Notes under the pieces: generated by a model
What the model saw: the letters and a program-made list of their open reading frames with translations, nothing else
Databases searched by the model: none
What the model was told of the DNA's origin: nothing
Assembly: GCF_021026375.1 (NCBI RefSeq)
Contig: NZ_JAJNDB010000004.1
Location: 62,001-126,000 of the forward strand
From: Actinomycetospora endophytica
GTDB taxonomy: Bacteria > Actinomycetota > Actinomycetes > Mycobacteriales > Pseudonocardiaceae
Length of the DNA: 64,000 nucleotides
Direction: 5' to 3'
In this document: piece after piece, positions 24,853 through 33,617 of the stretch
Numbering within the stretch: position 1 is the stretch's first letter
Layout: every line of letters begins with the position of its first letter
Translations under genes and position numbers: made by a program

Positions 24853-26196
24853 TCACCGTCCGCCGACCACGAGGATCTGTTGGCCCTCGGTCAGCCCGGC
24901 GAGCACCTCGGTGCGGTCGGCGCCGACCAGGCCGGGCGTGAACGTCGTCGGGATCCGGCGGCCGTCGGCGGTGACCACGACGACCGAGCTGCGGTCGCCC
25001 TCGTGACGGACGGCGGTGTTCGGGACGCTGAGCATGTTCGGCGCGTTGCCGGTGATCACCGAGACCCGGGCGGTCTGGCCGTCGCGCAGACGCGGGTCGT
25101 TCTGGGTCAGGGTCACCGTGACGTAGTAGTTGACGACGTTGCTGATCGCGGTCGAGGACGGGGCCACCGCCAGGACCGACCCGCTGAAGGTCCGGTCCGG
25201 GATCGCGTCGACGGACACCGACGCGTCCTGGGCGGGGGTGATCGAGACGGCGTCGGACTCCTCGAACGGCGCCACGGCCTGGAACAGCCCGGGGTTCTGC
25301 AGCACGACGAAGTTGCTCCCGCCGGGCTGGGTGGGAGTCGCCCCGGCGGCCGCCGCCGTGGCCGGCATCGGAGCGATGCCGGGCAGGGCGGCCTGGTTGC
25401 CGGGGGCGACGGGCGTCGGGGTCGAGTTCGCGGCCACGAACTCCCCGACCGCCCCGTTGAGCGCGGTGACCACGCCGGCCGACGGTGCCCGCAGCGTCGT
25501 GTTGGCCAGGGTCCGGTTCGCGTTGTTCACCCCGGCCTGGGCGCCGGCGACGGCGGCCCGGGCGGCGTCGAGATCGTGCGGCTGGTTCGCGGAGGCCGTG
25601 TCGAGCTGGTTCTGGGCGGTGACCACACCTTGGCGGGCCATCTCGATCTGCAGCCTCCCGCCGGCCTGGTCCACCTGCTGTTTCTGTTCGGCGGCGGTGC
25701 TCGCGGGGCCCTTGGCCGCGTTCACGGCGGTGTCGTCGACGTCGGCGACGGCACCGACCTGGTCCTTGGTGGCGTGGAGGATGCGTCGGGCCTGATCGAG
25801 GGTGGCCTGCGCCCCGGAGACGGCGGTGCCCTCCTCGAGCTTCGCGAGGTTCGCCTGGGCGGTGTCGAGCTGGGCCTGGGCGGTGGCCACGCCCTGGCGG
25901 GCGGTGAAGTCGTCGATGGTGGCCAGCACCTGGCCGGGCTGGACCCGGTCACCCACGCCGATCAGGACCGAGGTGAGCTGTCCGGCCTGCGGGAAGCCCG
26001 CGTTGACCTGGCCGACCGCCGAGAGCGACCCGGTCGCCGACACCCCGGTGCTCACCGTCGCCCGTGCGACCGGGACGGTCTGCGGGGGAGGCGGCGCGGA
26101 GCTCCCGCACCCGGCGAGGACGAGCCCGAGCGTCGCGGCCACGGCTGCCACCCGCACCGACGAACCGACACCGGTTCGCGATCGTGTCCGCCCCAA
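24853..26196 (-). CDS. HlyD/MacA-type membrane-fusion lipoprotein
   Basis: A 447-residue periplasmic-adaptor-like lipoprotein. The signal peptide ends in the lipobox VLAGC (Cys about 30). A biotinyl-lipoyl-like half (GFPQAGQLTSVLIGVGDRVQPGQVLATID), a long Ala/Gln-rich hairpin (about 115-215), the second lipoyl half (TLRAPSAGVVTALNGAVGEFV) and beta-barrel (VSVDAIPDRTFSG) follow. In Gram-positives such proteins assist MacB-type ABC exporters, but no ABC genes are adjacent. The start is TTG with GGGGGAA ahead; no other start fits the signal peptide as well. Confidence 0.85.
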   Translation of the reverse strand: MGRTRSRTGVGSSVRVAAVAATLGLVLAGCGSSAPPPPQTVPVARATVSTGVSATGSLSAVGQVNAGFPQAGQLTSVLIGVGDRVQPGQVLATIDDFTARQGVATAQAQLDTAQANLAKLEEGTAVSGAQATLDQARRILHATKDQVGAVADVDDTAVNAAKGPASTAAEQKQQVDQAGGRLQIEMARQGVVTAQNQLDTASANQPHDLDAARAAVAGAQAGVNNANRTLANTTLRAPSAGVVTALNGAVGEFVAANSTPTPVAPGNQAALPGIAPMPATAAAAGATPTQPGGSNFVVLQNPGLFQAVAPFEESDAVSITPAQDASVSVDAIPDRTFSGSVLAVAPSSTAISNVVNYYVTVTLTQNDPRLRDGQTARVSVITGNAPNMLSVPNTAVRHEGDRSSVVVVTADGRRIPTTFTPGLVGADRTEVLAGLTEGQQILVVGGR

Positions 26197-26868
26197 CAGA
26201 TTCCCCCGGGCCGTGCCGCGTCTCGCTGGACTCCGACGAATTCAACATCGTCAGGGGGCCGATGTCCACGATCTGCGAAACGTGTCGCGCGTCGCGGGGA
26301 AAATCGTCGCGCGTCTAACGAAGATCGGGTGGCGCCGGGCAGGTTCTGCCGGGTGCGAGGCGGATGCGTCCATTCGGCCGACGGTTTTCCGACATCATTC
26401 CGCCCATGGGCTCCGTTCTCTGCGGTCGATCGCCAGGTGGCGCGGGAGACGGCGCCCGTGGCCGGGTGATCCGCGCTCGAGTGCAGGCCAGAGCCCGGTT
26501 TCGCCGGTGAGGTGATCGATGCGTTCATCGGACAGATTACGTCCGCATCGAATGCGGGGTGCGATCCGATCGCTCACGGCCTGATCTCCCGGAACGGAAG
26601 GATCGACCGGTGATCTCGTCGGTGGTGTTCCGTTCCCGGAGCGGGTGCGGTAGTAGTGGAGTGATCCGGTCCGACGACACCGAGTCGCATGGGGGCGACG
26701 ATTGCGTGCGTGTCCGGGAATGGCCGGTGACACGGGGCATCGTGGGGGGACATCGGTGGTGCGCGCGCGCTCGGGACGAACCAGGGGGAACGGTCCGATC
26801 GACGGTGACGTGACGAGCAGGCCGATCCCGGCCCTCGTGGACGGGTCCCGCCGACCCACCACCGGAGC
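26197..26868. other. 672-bp intergenic region
   Basis: No convincing gene on either strand; open frames here lack conserved motifs and normal codon bias, and the stretch is less GC-rich than its surroundings. It holds divergent promoters for the HlyD-type and DUF4185 genes and one inverted repeat, GGAACGGAA (26591-26599) with TTCCGTTCC (26628-26636), separated by 28 bases. Confidence 0.6.
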
Positions 26869-28185
26869 ATGACGCTCCGGCGGGTCGGCTCCCACGTCGC
26901 TCGCCGGACACCGGATCGGGCGCACCGCCGGACACGGCGCCGCCGCCGTGTCCGGCGCCGGATCGGGCTGGCGGTCCTCGGCGTGGCGTCCGTGGCCGCG
27001 GCGGCCCTCGTCGTGGTGGGCATCCCGATGGCCCGGCCGCCGGACCGGGGGCCGGAGGCGCCGCCGCCGGCGGCGCCGCGGTGGGCAGTCGACCCGGCGG
27101 CGACCGACGAGGTCTCCGACCTCATCGGTCCCGACGCGGCCGGCGGGGACACCCTGGCGCGGTTCGGGGTGGGCGGCACGGACCTGGGACACATGTTCAC
27201 CGTGGACGGGCGCCTGGCGATCGCGTTCGGCGACACCTACGGCGGGCCCCCGTCGCCCGGGAACTTCTTCGCGGTCCCGCACCAGGACTGGCGCAGCAAC
27301 GTGCTGGGATTCATCGACCCGCCGGCCTCGCCGCGGGACGGGCTCGCCCTGAGCGACATGATCACCGACCGGCCCGGCCACGCCGCCGAGCTGCTGCACT
27401 CACGCAAGCAGGACGGCGTGGAGCGGACCGTGATCCCGACGTACGGGATCTCGGTCGGGAACCGGATGCTGCTGCACTACATGTCGGTGCGACGGTTCAC
27501 CCGCCCGGGCCGGTGGACCCTGAACGACGCGGGCGTCGCCGTCTCCGACGACGGCGGACACACCTGGACCAGGCCGGCCTCGGCGGTGTGGCCCGGAGAC
27601 ACCCGCTTCGGCCAGGTCGCCTACGTACGCCCCGGCGGTCCCGACGATCCCCGCGCGCCGGACACCTTCCCGGTCCCCGGCGAGCCTGACCTGATGCGGA
27701 TGTACCCGGGGCCGCAATCGCCCGCGCCGAGCCCCTGGGTCTACGTCTACGGCATCCCGGGCGGGCGCTACGGCGACGTGTCGCTGGCCCTGGTCCGGGC
27801 CGACCGGATGCTCGACCGGTCGGCCTACCGGTACTGGAACGGCTCCGGCTGGTCGACGAGCGAGCAGGACGCCGCGCCGCTGGTCCACGGGCCGGTCGGC
27901 GAGCTCTCGGTCCGGTGGAACTCCTTCTACCGCCGCTGGCTCATGATGTACCTGGTCGACCCGACCGGGCAGATCGTGATGCGGACCGCGACGACGCCGA
28001 CCGGTCCGTGGAGCGATGCGCAGGTCGTCACCACCACGCACGACCATCCCGAGAGCTACGCGCCGTACCTGATTCCGGGCTGGACCGACGGACCCGACAT
28101 CTGGTTCACGATGTCGGAGTACACGACGTACCGGGTGACGGCGATGCACGCCCAGCTGCGGGCACGACCCCCCGCGGGTTCCTAG
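26869..28185 (+). CDS. DUF4185 (GH183-like) exported protein
   Basis: A 438-residue protein with a basic N-terminus, one membrane anchor (about 34-54) and a Pro-rich spacer, then a five-blade-type domain: DLGHMFTVDGRLAIAFGDTY, AVSDDGGHTWTRP, GELSVRWNSFYRRWLMMYL and a final ESYAPYLIPGW. These are DUF4185 motifs; DUF4185 enzymes include endo-D-arabinanases (GH183) that cut the arabinan of mycobacterial-type arabinogalactan. A cell-surface arabinan hydrolase is plausible for an organism with a type IV wall, but the active site was not verified residue by residue. Confidence 0.8.
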   Translation: MTLRRVGSHVARRTPDRAHRRTRRRRRVRRRIGLAVLGVASVAAAALVVVGIPMARPPDRGPEAPPPAAPRWAVDPAATDEVSDLIGPDAAGGDTLARFGVGGTDLGHMFTVDGRLAIAFGDTYGGPPSPGNFFAVPHQDWRSNVLGFIDPPASPRDGLALSDMITDRPGHAAELLHSRKQDGVERTVIPTYGISVGNRMLLHYMSVRRFTRPGRWTLNDAGVAVSDDGGHTWTRPASAVWPGDTRFGQVAYVRPGGPDDPRAPDTFPVPGEPDLMRMYPGPQSPAPSPWVYVYGIPGGRYGDVSLALVRADRMLDRSAYRYWNGSGWSTSEQDAAPLVHGPVGELSVRWNSFYRRWLMMYLVDPTGQIVMRTATTPTGPWSDAQVVTTTHDHPESYAPYLIPGWTDGPDIWFTMSEYTTYRVTAMHAQLRARPPAGS

Positions 28186-28290
28186 CTCCCACCGGGTGGG
28201 TGCGGAGGGGGAAAGGCGGGCAGGCAGGATGCGGGCCGGTCCCGGACGGGTGACTCGCCGGGCCGACCGAACAGGGAAGGTCCCCCCTCG

Positions 28291-28932
28291 ATGTCGAGCT
28301 TCACCGCAACCCCCACCGGTCTGCCGAGGTCCGGGAGAACGGCGTTCCTGCGACGCGCGCTCACCGATCAGGCCGCCATCGGAGCGATCGCTCCCACCTC
28401 GGCCAGCCTGGCCGGCCGACTGGTCGACCTGATCCCGGCGACCACCGGACTGCGGGTGCTGGAGCTCGGCGCGGGCACCGGAGCCATCAGCGCCGCGATC
28501 GACCGGCGGCTCGGGCCGGGGGCGACGCACATCGCCCTCGAACGGGATCCGGCCCTGCTCGCCGAGGTCGGACACGTCGCCCCCCGGGCCACACCGGTGC
28601 TCGGTGACGCCGTCGAGCTGGCCACCCACGTGCAGGACGCCGGTCTGAGCGAGGTCGACCTCATCCTCAGCTCCCTGCCGTGGAGCAACTTCGACCCCGC
28701 GGTGAGCCGGCGCATCATCGCCGCGGCCTGCTCGGTCCTCGCCCCGTCCGGGGCGTTCGCGACCATCGCCTACCGCCCGACACGGCTCAACCCGCGGTCG
28801 CGCCGCTTCCGGAGGCTGCTCGCGTCGTCGTTCACCGACGTCGTCGCCACCGGGACCACCTGGGCGAGCCTGCCGCCCGCGCGGCTGCTGGTCTGCCGGG
28901 AGCCGGTCGCCGGGAGCCGCGGGCCCGCGTGA
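28291..28932 (+). CDS. Class I SAM methyltransferase, phospholipid N-methyltransferase-like
   Basis: A 213-residue Rossmann methyltransferase. Motif I is VLELGAGTGAISAAI, preceded by a hydrophobic GAIAPTSASLAGRLVDLIP that is shared with PmtA/KsgA-like enzymes; the post-I acidic residue is in ALERDPAL, and motif IV is LILSSLPWSNF. The SSLPWSNF and FRRLLASSF features favour the PmtA phosphatidylethanolamine N-methyltransferase group. Membrane-lipid modification is a reasonable guess only. The ATG has GGGAAGG upstream. Confidence 0.8.
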   Translation: MSSFTATPTGLPRSGRTAFLRRALTDQAAIGAIAPTSASLAGRLVDLIPATTGLRVLELGAGTGAISAAIDRRLGPGATHIALERDPALLAEVGHVAPRATPVLGDAVELATHVQDAGLSEVDLILSSLPWSNFDPAVSRRIIAAACSVLAPSGAFATIAYRPTRLNPRSRRFRRLLASSFTDVVATGTTWASLPPARLLVCREPVAGSRGPA

Positions 28933-29035
28933 CCCGCTCACACCGGTGCGCTCCGCCGGAGCCCTGATCGGGGCCCGGCTGCTTGCGTGGCAGGGTCGGT
29001 CCGGAGGTCGACCGACGAACGGAGAGGTCCCGCTC

Positions 29036-29929
29036 ATGTCCGCATCCGGCGTGACGCGGCCGGGCGACTCGCCCGACGAGGCGGCGGGCGCCCGGTCCAC
29101 CCGCCTGCGGGTCATGAGCTTCAACGTCCGGGGCTTCAGCACGCCCGCGGACGGCGCGAACCGGTGGTCCCTGCGGGCGGACCGCAACGTGGCGACCGTG
29201 CGCGAGCACGCCCCGGACCTGCTCGGCGTCCAGGAGCTCCAGCCCGAGGCGCTGGCGACCTACCGGCAGCAGCTCCCGGAGTACGGCATGGTCCTGGGCC
29301 CGGCCGCCGGGAACGAGCGCCGGCCCGAGTACAACGCGATCCTGTTCTCCCCGGACCGGCTCGAGGTGCTCGACGCCGACGGGTTCTGGCTCAGCGAGAC
29401 CCCGGACGTGCCCTCGTCGTCGTGGCGCTCGAAGGTCGTCCGGACCGCGAACCGGGTGACGTTCGGCGTCCGCGGGACCGAGCGGACCTTCCGCCACGTG
29501 AACACCCACCTCGACCACTGGAGCAGCCTCGCCCGGGAGCGGAGCGCCCACCTCGTCCTGCGGCGCCTGGCGTCGGAGGACGCCCCGCCCACGCTGGTGA
29601 CCGGCGACTTCAACTGCCCGCCCGGCTCCCCGCCGCACCGGGCGTTCCTCGAGCACGGCTATCGGGACACCTACCTCGCGCGGGGCCCGTCGGAGAGCCG
29701 GGACGACGGCACCTTCCACGCGTTCGGCGGGGTCCGCGCCGCGCTCGTACGACGCTTCCACCGGGCGCGGTACGGTCGGCGGCCGATGCGTCTCGACTGG
29801 ATCCTGGTCGGTGACGGCGGCGGCTCCTGGCGCGTCGACGAGGCCGCGATCGTGCGCGATCGCGACCCGGTGACCGGCGCGCCGCCGAGTGACCACGACC
29901 CCGTGACGGCGGCCCTCGCCCTCGGCTGA
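29036..29929 (+). CDS. Endonuclease/exonuclease/phosphatase-family protein
   Basis: A 297-residue EEP-fold hydrolase. LRVMSFNVRGFS is strand 1 with the metal Asn; LLGVQELQPEAL carries the metal Glu; LVTGDFNCPPGSP has the catalytic Asp/Asn; RLDWILV and SDHDPVTAAL give the final Asp-His. The family includes exonuclease III, sphingomyelinases and inositol phosphatases; the lack of DNA-binding extensions suggests a phosphodiesterase of small or lipid substrates. The ATG at 29036 has GGAGAGG 10 bases upstream. Confidence 0.88.
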   Translation: MSASGVTRPGDSPDEAAGARSTRLRVMSFNVRGFSTPADGANRWSLRADRNVATVREHAPDLLGVQELQPEALATYRQQLPEYGMVLGPAAGNERRPEYNAILFSPDRLEVLDADGFWLSETPDVPSSSWRSKVVRTANRVTFGVRGTERTFRHVNTHLDHWSSLARERSAHLVLRRLASEDAPPTLVTGDFNCPPGSPPHRAFLEHGYRDTYLARGPSESRDDGTFHAFGGVRAALVRRFHRARYGRRPMRLDWILVGDGGGSWRVDEAAIVRDRDPVTGAPPSDHDPVTAALALG

Positions 29930-30057
29930 CGTCCGGCACGCGCCTCGATGTCCGGTACCGGACGACCGTCGCCAGTACAGTGACCGTGAGCGGCTCGATC
30001 CCGCCGGCAGCGGGCGCCGGGCCTCGACCGTGACGACGAGCGCCGCGAGGGTGACGC

Positions 30058-30771
30058 ATGGACGTCGATGACCTCGAGGCCTACCTCGACCGCTGGTCAC
30101 GGGCCCACGGCGGGTACGACGTCCGGTCGTCGCGGCCCACGTTGCTGTGGCTGCGGACCGCCCACCGGCTCGGCGCCCCGCTGGCGCGCCGCGGTGTCGC
30201 GCCCACGTGGATCACGGGCCTCGGCGGCGTCGGGGCGGTCGCGGTCAGCGTCGTCGCGTCCCTCGGCGGCCGGTGGCCGCTGCTCGCGGCGGTCCTCGTC
30301 GTGCTCGTCGCGCTGCTCGACGGGATCGACGGCGCGGTCGCGGAGCTGACCGACTCCGCGACGGCCTGGGGTCGGATCCTGGACCAGCTGGTCGACCGCG
30401 TCGGCGACCTGAGCATGCTCGTCGGGCTCTGGTTCCTCGGTGCCCCGGGGCCGGTCTGCGCTGCGGCCGGTGCGCTGACCCTGCTCGACGAGTCGATCCG
30501 GGCGAGCGCGGCCGCGGAGGGCATGTCGGAGAAGGGCCTGGTCGTCATCGCCGAGCGGCCCACCCGCCTGGTGATCGGCGGCGTCACGCTGGCGACGGCG
30601 GGTGTCGTGCCGTCGGTCGCGGTGCCGGTGGTGACCGTCGGCGCCGCGATCTGGGCGGTCGTCGCCGTCCTCGCGACGACGCAGCTGATCGTCAACGTCG
30701 GCCGGCGCCTGCGCGGCGTGCCCCGGAACGTGGTCCGGGCCGAGCAGGGCGATCAGCCAGGCGTCGAGTAG
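30058..30771 (+). CDS. CDP-alcohol phosphatidyltransferase-family protein
   Basis: A 237-residue membrane enzyme with about five helices. The active-site motif is DGIDGAVAELTDSATAWGRILDQLVDR, cited by its key residues: D-x2-D-G at the front, then G and the two downstream Asp residues. The Arg after D-x2-D-G-x2-A is replaced by Glu. Family members make phosphatidylinositol-, glycerol- or inositol-phosphate lipids from CDP-alcohols. The specific lipid cannot be named. It stands alone between an EEP nuclease and the SMR operon. Confidence 0.85.
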   Translation: MDVDDLEAYLDRWSRAHGGYDVRSSRPTLLWLRTAHRLGAPLARRGVAPTWITGLGGVGAVAVSVVASLGGRWPLLAAVLVVLVALLDGIDGAVAELTDSATAWGRILDQLVDRVGDLSMLVGLWFLGAPGPVCAAAGALTLLDESIRASAAAEGMSEKGLVVIAERPTRLVIGGVTLATAGVVPSVAVPVVTVGAAIWAVVAVLATTQLIVNVGRRLRGVPRNVVRAEQGDQPGVE

Positions 30772-30777
30772 GGATGG

Positions 30778-30791
30778 TGAGCGATCGCTCA
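30778..30791. promoter_or_regulatory. Operator candidate of the SMR/TetR operon
   Basis: TGAGCGATCGCTCA is a perfect 14-bp palindrome. A second CGCTCA half-site follows at 30809-30815, with the -10-like TAGTAT between them. Palindrome around the promoter of an SMR gene followed by a TetR gene indicates autoregulated drug induction. Confidence 0.65.
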
Positions 30792-30836
30792 GGTAGTATC
30801 TGGGGCGTTCGCTCAACTTTCTCGGAGGATGCCGGC

Positions 30837-31160
30837 GTGCCGTACGTGTTCCTGGCGCTGGCGATCGTGTCGGAGGTGGCCGCCACCGTCTCGCTGCGGC
30901 TCTCCGACGGGTTCAGCCGAGTGGTGCCGTCGGTCGTCGTCGTGATCGGCTACGTCGCCGCGTTCGCGCTGCTGTCCCAGGCGCTGACCCGCGGACTCGC
31001 CCTCGGCGTCGCGTACGGGACGTGGGCGGCGGCGGGGGTGGCGCTGGTCGCGGTCATCGGGGCCGGGTTCCTCGGGGAGAGCCTGAGCTGGGTCCAGGTC
31101 GGCGGGGTCGTCCTGGTGATCGGTGGCGTCCTGGCGCTCGAGCTGGGCGGGGCGCACTGA
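30837..31160 (+). CDS. SMR-family multidrug efflux protein
   Basis: A 107-residue, four-helix small multidrug resistance protein. The proton/drug-binding Glu sits at residue 13 in IVSEVAATVSLRLSDGF, followed by QALTRGLALGVAYGTWAA and GESLSWVQVGGVVLVIGGV. It works as an antiparallel dimer exchanging protons for cationic drugs or guanidinium. GTG start with CGGAGGA ahead. The TetR gene starts one base after its stop, so the two form one operon, probably repressed at the palindrome upstream. Confidence 0.93.
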   Translation: MPYVFLALAIVSEVAATVSLRLSDGFSRVVPSVVVVIGYVAAFALLSQALTRGLALGVAYGTWAAAGVALVAVIGAGFLGESLSWVQVGGVVLVIGGVLALELGGAH

Positions 31161-31161
31161 G

Positions 31162-31761
31162 ATGTCGGAGCCGACGACCGACGGCCGGCTCCTGAAGGGG
31201 CAGCGGCGTCGTCGGGCCCTGATCGAGGCCTGCGTCCGCACCATCGGGCGGGTCGGGGTGCCCGGCGTCAGCCAGCGGGTCGTGGCGGCGGAGGCGGGCG
31301 TCCCCCCGAGCGCGGTCGCCTACTACTTCCCGACCGTCGACGAGCTCCTGCTCGCCACCTTGTGCGAGGTCAACGACGGCTACGTCGCGGCCCTGGAGCG
31401 CTGCGGCGAGGCGCCGGACCCGCTGGACGCGCTCGCCGAGGTCATCGCGGGGACCGGTCAGCCCGGGACCCGCGCGTCGGCGGCGGCCGAGTACGAGCTG
31501 TTCATGCTCGCCGGGCGGGGCGAGCGCTGGCAGCGCGAGTACGAACGGTGGGCCGCGGCGCTGACCGGGTTCTTCACCTCGTGCTGCCGGCTCGACCCGG
31601 CCCGGGCGGAGTCGGCGTCCGCGGCCGTCGACGGGCTGTTCATCCGGGCCTACTGCCTGCCCGGCTCCTACGGGGTCGACCAGGTCCGCGCGATCCTGAC
31701 CTCCGTGGTCGGGCCCGTGGCGGGGCCATCATCACCGGGGTGGGCTGCTCCACGCTCGTAG
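31162..31761 (+). CDS. TetR-family regulator of the SMR gene
   Basis: A 199-residue TetR repressor. The N-terminal helix-turn-helix is VSQRVVAAEAGVPPSAVAYYF, and helical ligand-binding sequence follows to the end. It begins one base after the SMR stop with GGGGCG as weak ribosome site, in the order seen for self-controlled efflux operons. It probably binds the 14-bp palindrome at 30778-30791 and is released by a cationic ligand. Confidence 0.92.
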   Translation: MSEPTTDGRLLKGQRRRRALIEACVRTIGRVGVPGVSQRVVAAEAGVPPSAVAYYFPTVDELLLATLCEVNDGYVAALERCGEAPDPLDALAEVIAGTGQPGTRASAAAEYELFMLAGRGERWQREYERWAAALTGFFTSCCRLDPARAESASAAVDGLFIRAYCLPGSYGVDQVRAILTSVVGPVAGPSSPGWAAPRS

Positions 31762-31788
31762 GCTGGTCGACGACCGTAGGAGTGGACG

Positions 31789-31983
31789 ATGGACGGCGAG
31801 CCCAGCGGGACGCGGGCCTCGGACCGCGAGCGTGAGCTGGTGGTCGAGCGGCTCACGCGCGCCCTCGGGCACGGGCGGCTCACGCTGGGCGAGTACGACG
31901 AGCGGGTCGCCGCGGCGTACGCCTGCGTCGGCCGCGACGAGCTGTCCAAGCTCACGGACGATCTTCCTGGTCGCCTCTGGTGA
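31789..31983 (+). CDS. DUF1707 (SHOCT-like) small protein
   Basis: A 64-residue protein consisting of a single DUF1707 domain: ASDRERELVVERLTRALGHG, then RLTLGEYDERVAAAY and a closing DDLPGR. The domain is common at the N-terminus of actinobacterial membrane proteins; here it stands alone without the usual membrane part. Its last 32 bases overlap the convergent slipin gene. Function unknown. Confidence 0.85.
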   Translation: MDGEPSGTRASDRERELVVERLTRALGHGRLTLGEYDERVAAAYACVGRDELSKLTDDLPGRLW

Positions 31984-32845
31984 TCCCGGGCGCGACGTCG
32001 GGCACCGGCACCGCGCCGTTCGGCGAGGCTCCGTCGGTGATCTCCTCGGTCGCCTCCTCCACCGCCGGGCCGTCGGCGCTCTCCTGACGGCCGGTCATGT
32101 GCTCGAAGAACCGCAGCAGCTCGACCGGGAACGGCATCACCAGGGTGCTGTTCTTCTCCGCGGCCACGTCGGTCACGGTCTGCAGCAGACGCAGCTGCAG
32201 CGCCCCGGGGGTGGCGCTCATGGCGCCGGCGGCCTGCGAGAGCTTGGTCGAGGCCTGGAGCTCGCCGTCCGCGGCGATCACCCGCGCCCGCCGGTCGCGC
32301 TCCGCCTCGGCCTGACGCGACATCGAGCGCCGCATGCTCTCGGGCAGGGAGATGTCCTTGATCTCCACGCGCTCCACGGTGATGCCCCAGTCCTCGGTCG
32401 GGGCGTCGATGACGTCCCGCAGTTCCGAGTTGATCCGCGCGCGGTCGGACAGCAGCGTGTCGAGGTCGGAGCGGCCGATCACCGAGCGCAGGGACGTCTG
32501 CGCGACCTGGGACGTGGCCTGGATGTAGTTCTCGACGTTGATCACGGCCCGGACCGGGTCGTCCACCCGGAAGTAGACGACCGCGTCGACGCCGATCGTC
32601 ACGTTGTCCCGCGTGATCGTGCCCTGCGACGGCACGTCGAGCACCACGGTCTGGATCGACACCTTCCGCATCCGGTCTGCCACGGGGATCATCGCCGTGA
32701 GCCCGGGCTGGCGGACGGCGGGCAGCAGACGGCCGAATCGCAGGACGATCCCCCGCTCGTACTGCTGCACCAGCCGCAGCGAGGTGGACATCAGGATCAC
32801 CACGAGCAGGACGGCGACGACGATCACGATCACGGCAACATTCAT
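31952..32845 (-). CDS. SPFH/slipin-family membrane protein
   Basis: A 297-residue stomatin-like protein. One N-terminal membrane helix (VAVIVIVVAVLLVVILM), then the SPFH domain: LVQQYERGIVLRFGRLLP, PGLTAMIPVADRMRKVSI and VTIGVDAVVYFRV, ending in a long helix (RQAEAERDRRARVIAADGEL) and an acidic Pro-rich tail. Slipins oligomerise on membranes and are often paired with a NfeD protein; none is present here. The ATG at 32845 is clear. Its 3' end overlaps the DUF1707 gene in antisense. Confidence 0.92.
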   Translation of the reverse strand: MNVAVIVIVVAVLLVVILMSTSLRLVQQYERGIVLRFGRLLPAVRQPGLTAMIPVADRMRKVSIQTVVLDVPSQGTITRDNVTIGVDAVVYFRVDDPVRAVINVENYIQATSQVAQTSLRSVIGRSDLDTLLSDRARINSELRDVIDAPTEDWGITVERVEIKDISLPESMRRSMSRQAEAERDRRARVIAADGELQASTKLSQAAGAMSATPGALQLRLLQTVTDVAAEKNSTLVMPFPVELLRFFEHMTGRQESADGPAVEEATEEITDGASPNGAVPVPDVAPGITRGDQEDRP

Positions 32846-32967
32846 CGGAGGACTCCCGCATCAGGCCGGGTGGCTCCTGTCGGGTCCCGGCTCCACCGTT
32901 CATCCTCCTCCCGATTCCGCGCCCCGGACCCGGATTCGGCGCTCCGTCCGTCACTAGGATTCGCAGG

Positions 32968-33609
32968 GTGCCGGGGACGGGTGCGCGGGGCGTCGACGCC
33001 GAGGGTCGGGACCGTGAGGCCGGATGCTGCGCCGTGCTGTACCCGGCCGTCGCCGAGGCGGCGGGCCGGGTCGGCGCGACGGCGATCGGGCTGATCGGGG
33101 TCGGGCGCTCGGCCGGGCCGAACCTCGCCGTGGACCGGGTCGGCATCACCTACGACGACGGCCGGTCACTGGGCGACCCGTCCGCCCCCGAGCAGCACAC
33201 CGCCGCCGTCGTCGGCGATCGCCCGATCCCGGCGCGACCGCTGCCCGACGTCGTCACCCGGGCCGCCGTCGAGCACGACCCGATCGCCGGGCTGTCCGAC
33301 GCCCTCGCGGCGGTGCCGGCCGACGCCCTGCGCGTCGTCATGACGACGTGGGCGCTGTCGCGGCTGCGGCCCGAGAAGCGCCTGCGGTTCGTGGACCGCC
33401 TCGAGGACGCGGCCGTCGCGCGGGTGGTGGCGTGGGTGTCGGTGGAGGGGGTCGGGGTGGCTCCCGGTGTCCCGACGCTCGGCGACCGGCCCGCCTCGGG
33501 GCACAGCATCGTCGGGCTGACGCTCTTCGGCGGCCCGGCGCCGGGCAGCGAGGCGCTCGGTCGCTGCTGGTCGCGGGGGCGCTGGCTGTCCTGGCTGGTC
33601 GACTCCTGA
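32968..33609 (+). CDS. DUF2332-family protein, short form
   Basis: A 213-residue protein resembling the C-terminal two thirds of DUF2332: ALIGVGRSAGPNLAVDRVG aligns with the SAGLNL-D core, then TTWALSRL, RVVAWVSVEGVGVAP and RCWSRGRWLSWL match its end. Usual members have about 330 residues, so the N-terminal 90-100 residues and part of the middle are missing. It may be a natural short form or a decayed gene. The start (ATG/GTG region at 32968, read as GTG) is uncertain. Confidence 0.6.
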   Translation: MPGTGARGVDAEGRDREAGCCAVLYPAVAEAAGRVGATAIGLIGVGRSAGPNLAVDRVGITYDDGRSLGDPSAPEQHTAAVVGDRPIPARPLPDVVTRAAVEHDPIAGLSDALAAVPADALRVVMTTWALSRLRPEKRLRFVDRLEDAAVARVVAWVSVEGVGVAPGVPTLGDRPASGHSIVGLTLFGGPAPGSEALGRCWSRGRWLSWLVDS

Positions 33610-33617
33610 CCAGGCCG

